The notes under the pieces were generated by a model that saw only the letters and a list, made by a program, of their open reading frames with translations, did no database searches and was not told the DNA's origin. From assembly GCA_016929735.1 (NCBI GenBank), contig JAFGID010000056.1, positions 1 through 7,178 on the forward strand: DNA of 7,178 nt, given 5' to 3'. This document shows, one piece after another, positions 7,020 through 7,178 of the stretch (position 1 is the stretch's first letter; every line of letters begins with the position of its first letter). A program made the translations under genes and the position numbers. This stretch comes from Ignavibacteriales bacterium. GTDB taxonomy: Bacteria; Bacteroidota; Ignavibacteria; Ignavibacteriales; Melioribacteraceae.

Positions 7020-7022
7020 AAA

Positions 7023-7178
7023 ATGAAATGTATAAAAAAATATTTATTGTTAATATTTTTCATTTCAATCATGAATTATTCGCAGATTGAAAATGTTGAA
7101 GTGAGTAATCCAGTTTATAATTTTCTCGAAAGAATATCCTCATTGCATTTAATTGAAAATTACAATTCATTTGAATTA
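7023..7178 (+). CDS. Secreted protein, N-terminal fragment, possibly Wzi-like outer-membrane protein (3' end outside window)
   Basis: An open frame runs from the ATG at 7023 to the end of the window (52 codons, no stop). It begins with a good signal peptide (MKCIKKYLLLIFFISIMNYS, likely cleaved near S20/Q21), so the product is exported. The next segment, VSNPVYNFLERISSLHLIEN, resembles the 'PVYDFLxRLxxxGLI' opening that I associate with capsule-assembly Wzi-like and related outer-membrane barrel proteins of the FCB group. That link is from memory and the fragment is short, so the function is tentative. The gap to the glycosyltransferase gene is 32 nt and holds a short direct repeat. The pairing with a glycosyltransferase would fit surface-polysaccharide work. 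No Shine-Dalgarno is visible. Confidence 0.6.
   Translation, partial: MKCIKKYLLLIFFISIMNYSQIENVEVSNPVYNFLERISSLHLIENYNSFEL

Overview
This window looks like ordinary, gene-dense chromosome from an AT-rich bacterium (roughly one third G+C by eye). All eight protein-coding genes lie on the + strand, and the longest stretch without a gene is about 30 bases. Several features point to the Bacteroidota/Chlorobiota/Ignavibacteriota (FCB) group, possibly an Ignavibacteria-like lineage. These are the DRTHNPEFT form of lysyl-tRNA synthetase motif 2, the FFPQMR form of its motif 3, signal peptides ending in A-Q, and a DUF2279 protein next to envelope-type genes. This placement is inference, not proof. 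I see no mobile elements, tRNA or rRNA genes, CRISPR arrays or phage genes.

Bases 1-2263 form a compact information-processing block: the 3' end of trpS, then scpA, scpB and an rluB-type pseudouridine synthase. trpS and scpA are 1 nt apart, scpA and scpB overlap by 8 nt, and scpB and rluB overlap by 11 nt. The scpA-scpB-rluB order is widely conserved in bacteria and supports the assignments. ScpA (kleisin) and ScpB work with SMC in chromosome condensation; RluB modifies 23S rRNA.

Bases 2250-5276 hold a secreted S13-family penicillin-binding protein (dacB/PBP4 type), whose start overlaps the end of rluB by 14 nt, and then lysS. lysS has the only clear Shine-Dalgarno sequence in the window (AAGGAGG) and a TTG start.

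Bases 5301-7178 form an envelope-flavoured tail: a DUF2279 membrane/periplasmic protein, a family 2 glycosyltransferase, and the start of a secreted protein that runs off the window and may be a Wzi-like outer-membrane protein. The first two, like lysS, are best read as starting with TTG.

The genes probably form one or a few co-transcribed units. I found no convincing intrinsic terminator. I found no new multi-gene system. The points most worth a second look are a KTG-to-KPG change in the PBP active-site motif, an altered basic motif in the RluB-type enzyme, and a VanZ-like arrangement of polar residues in the DUF2279 protein.
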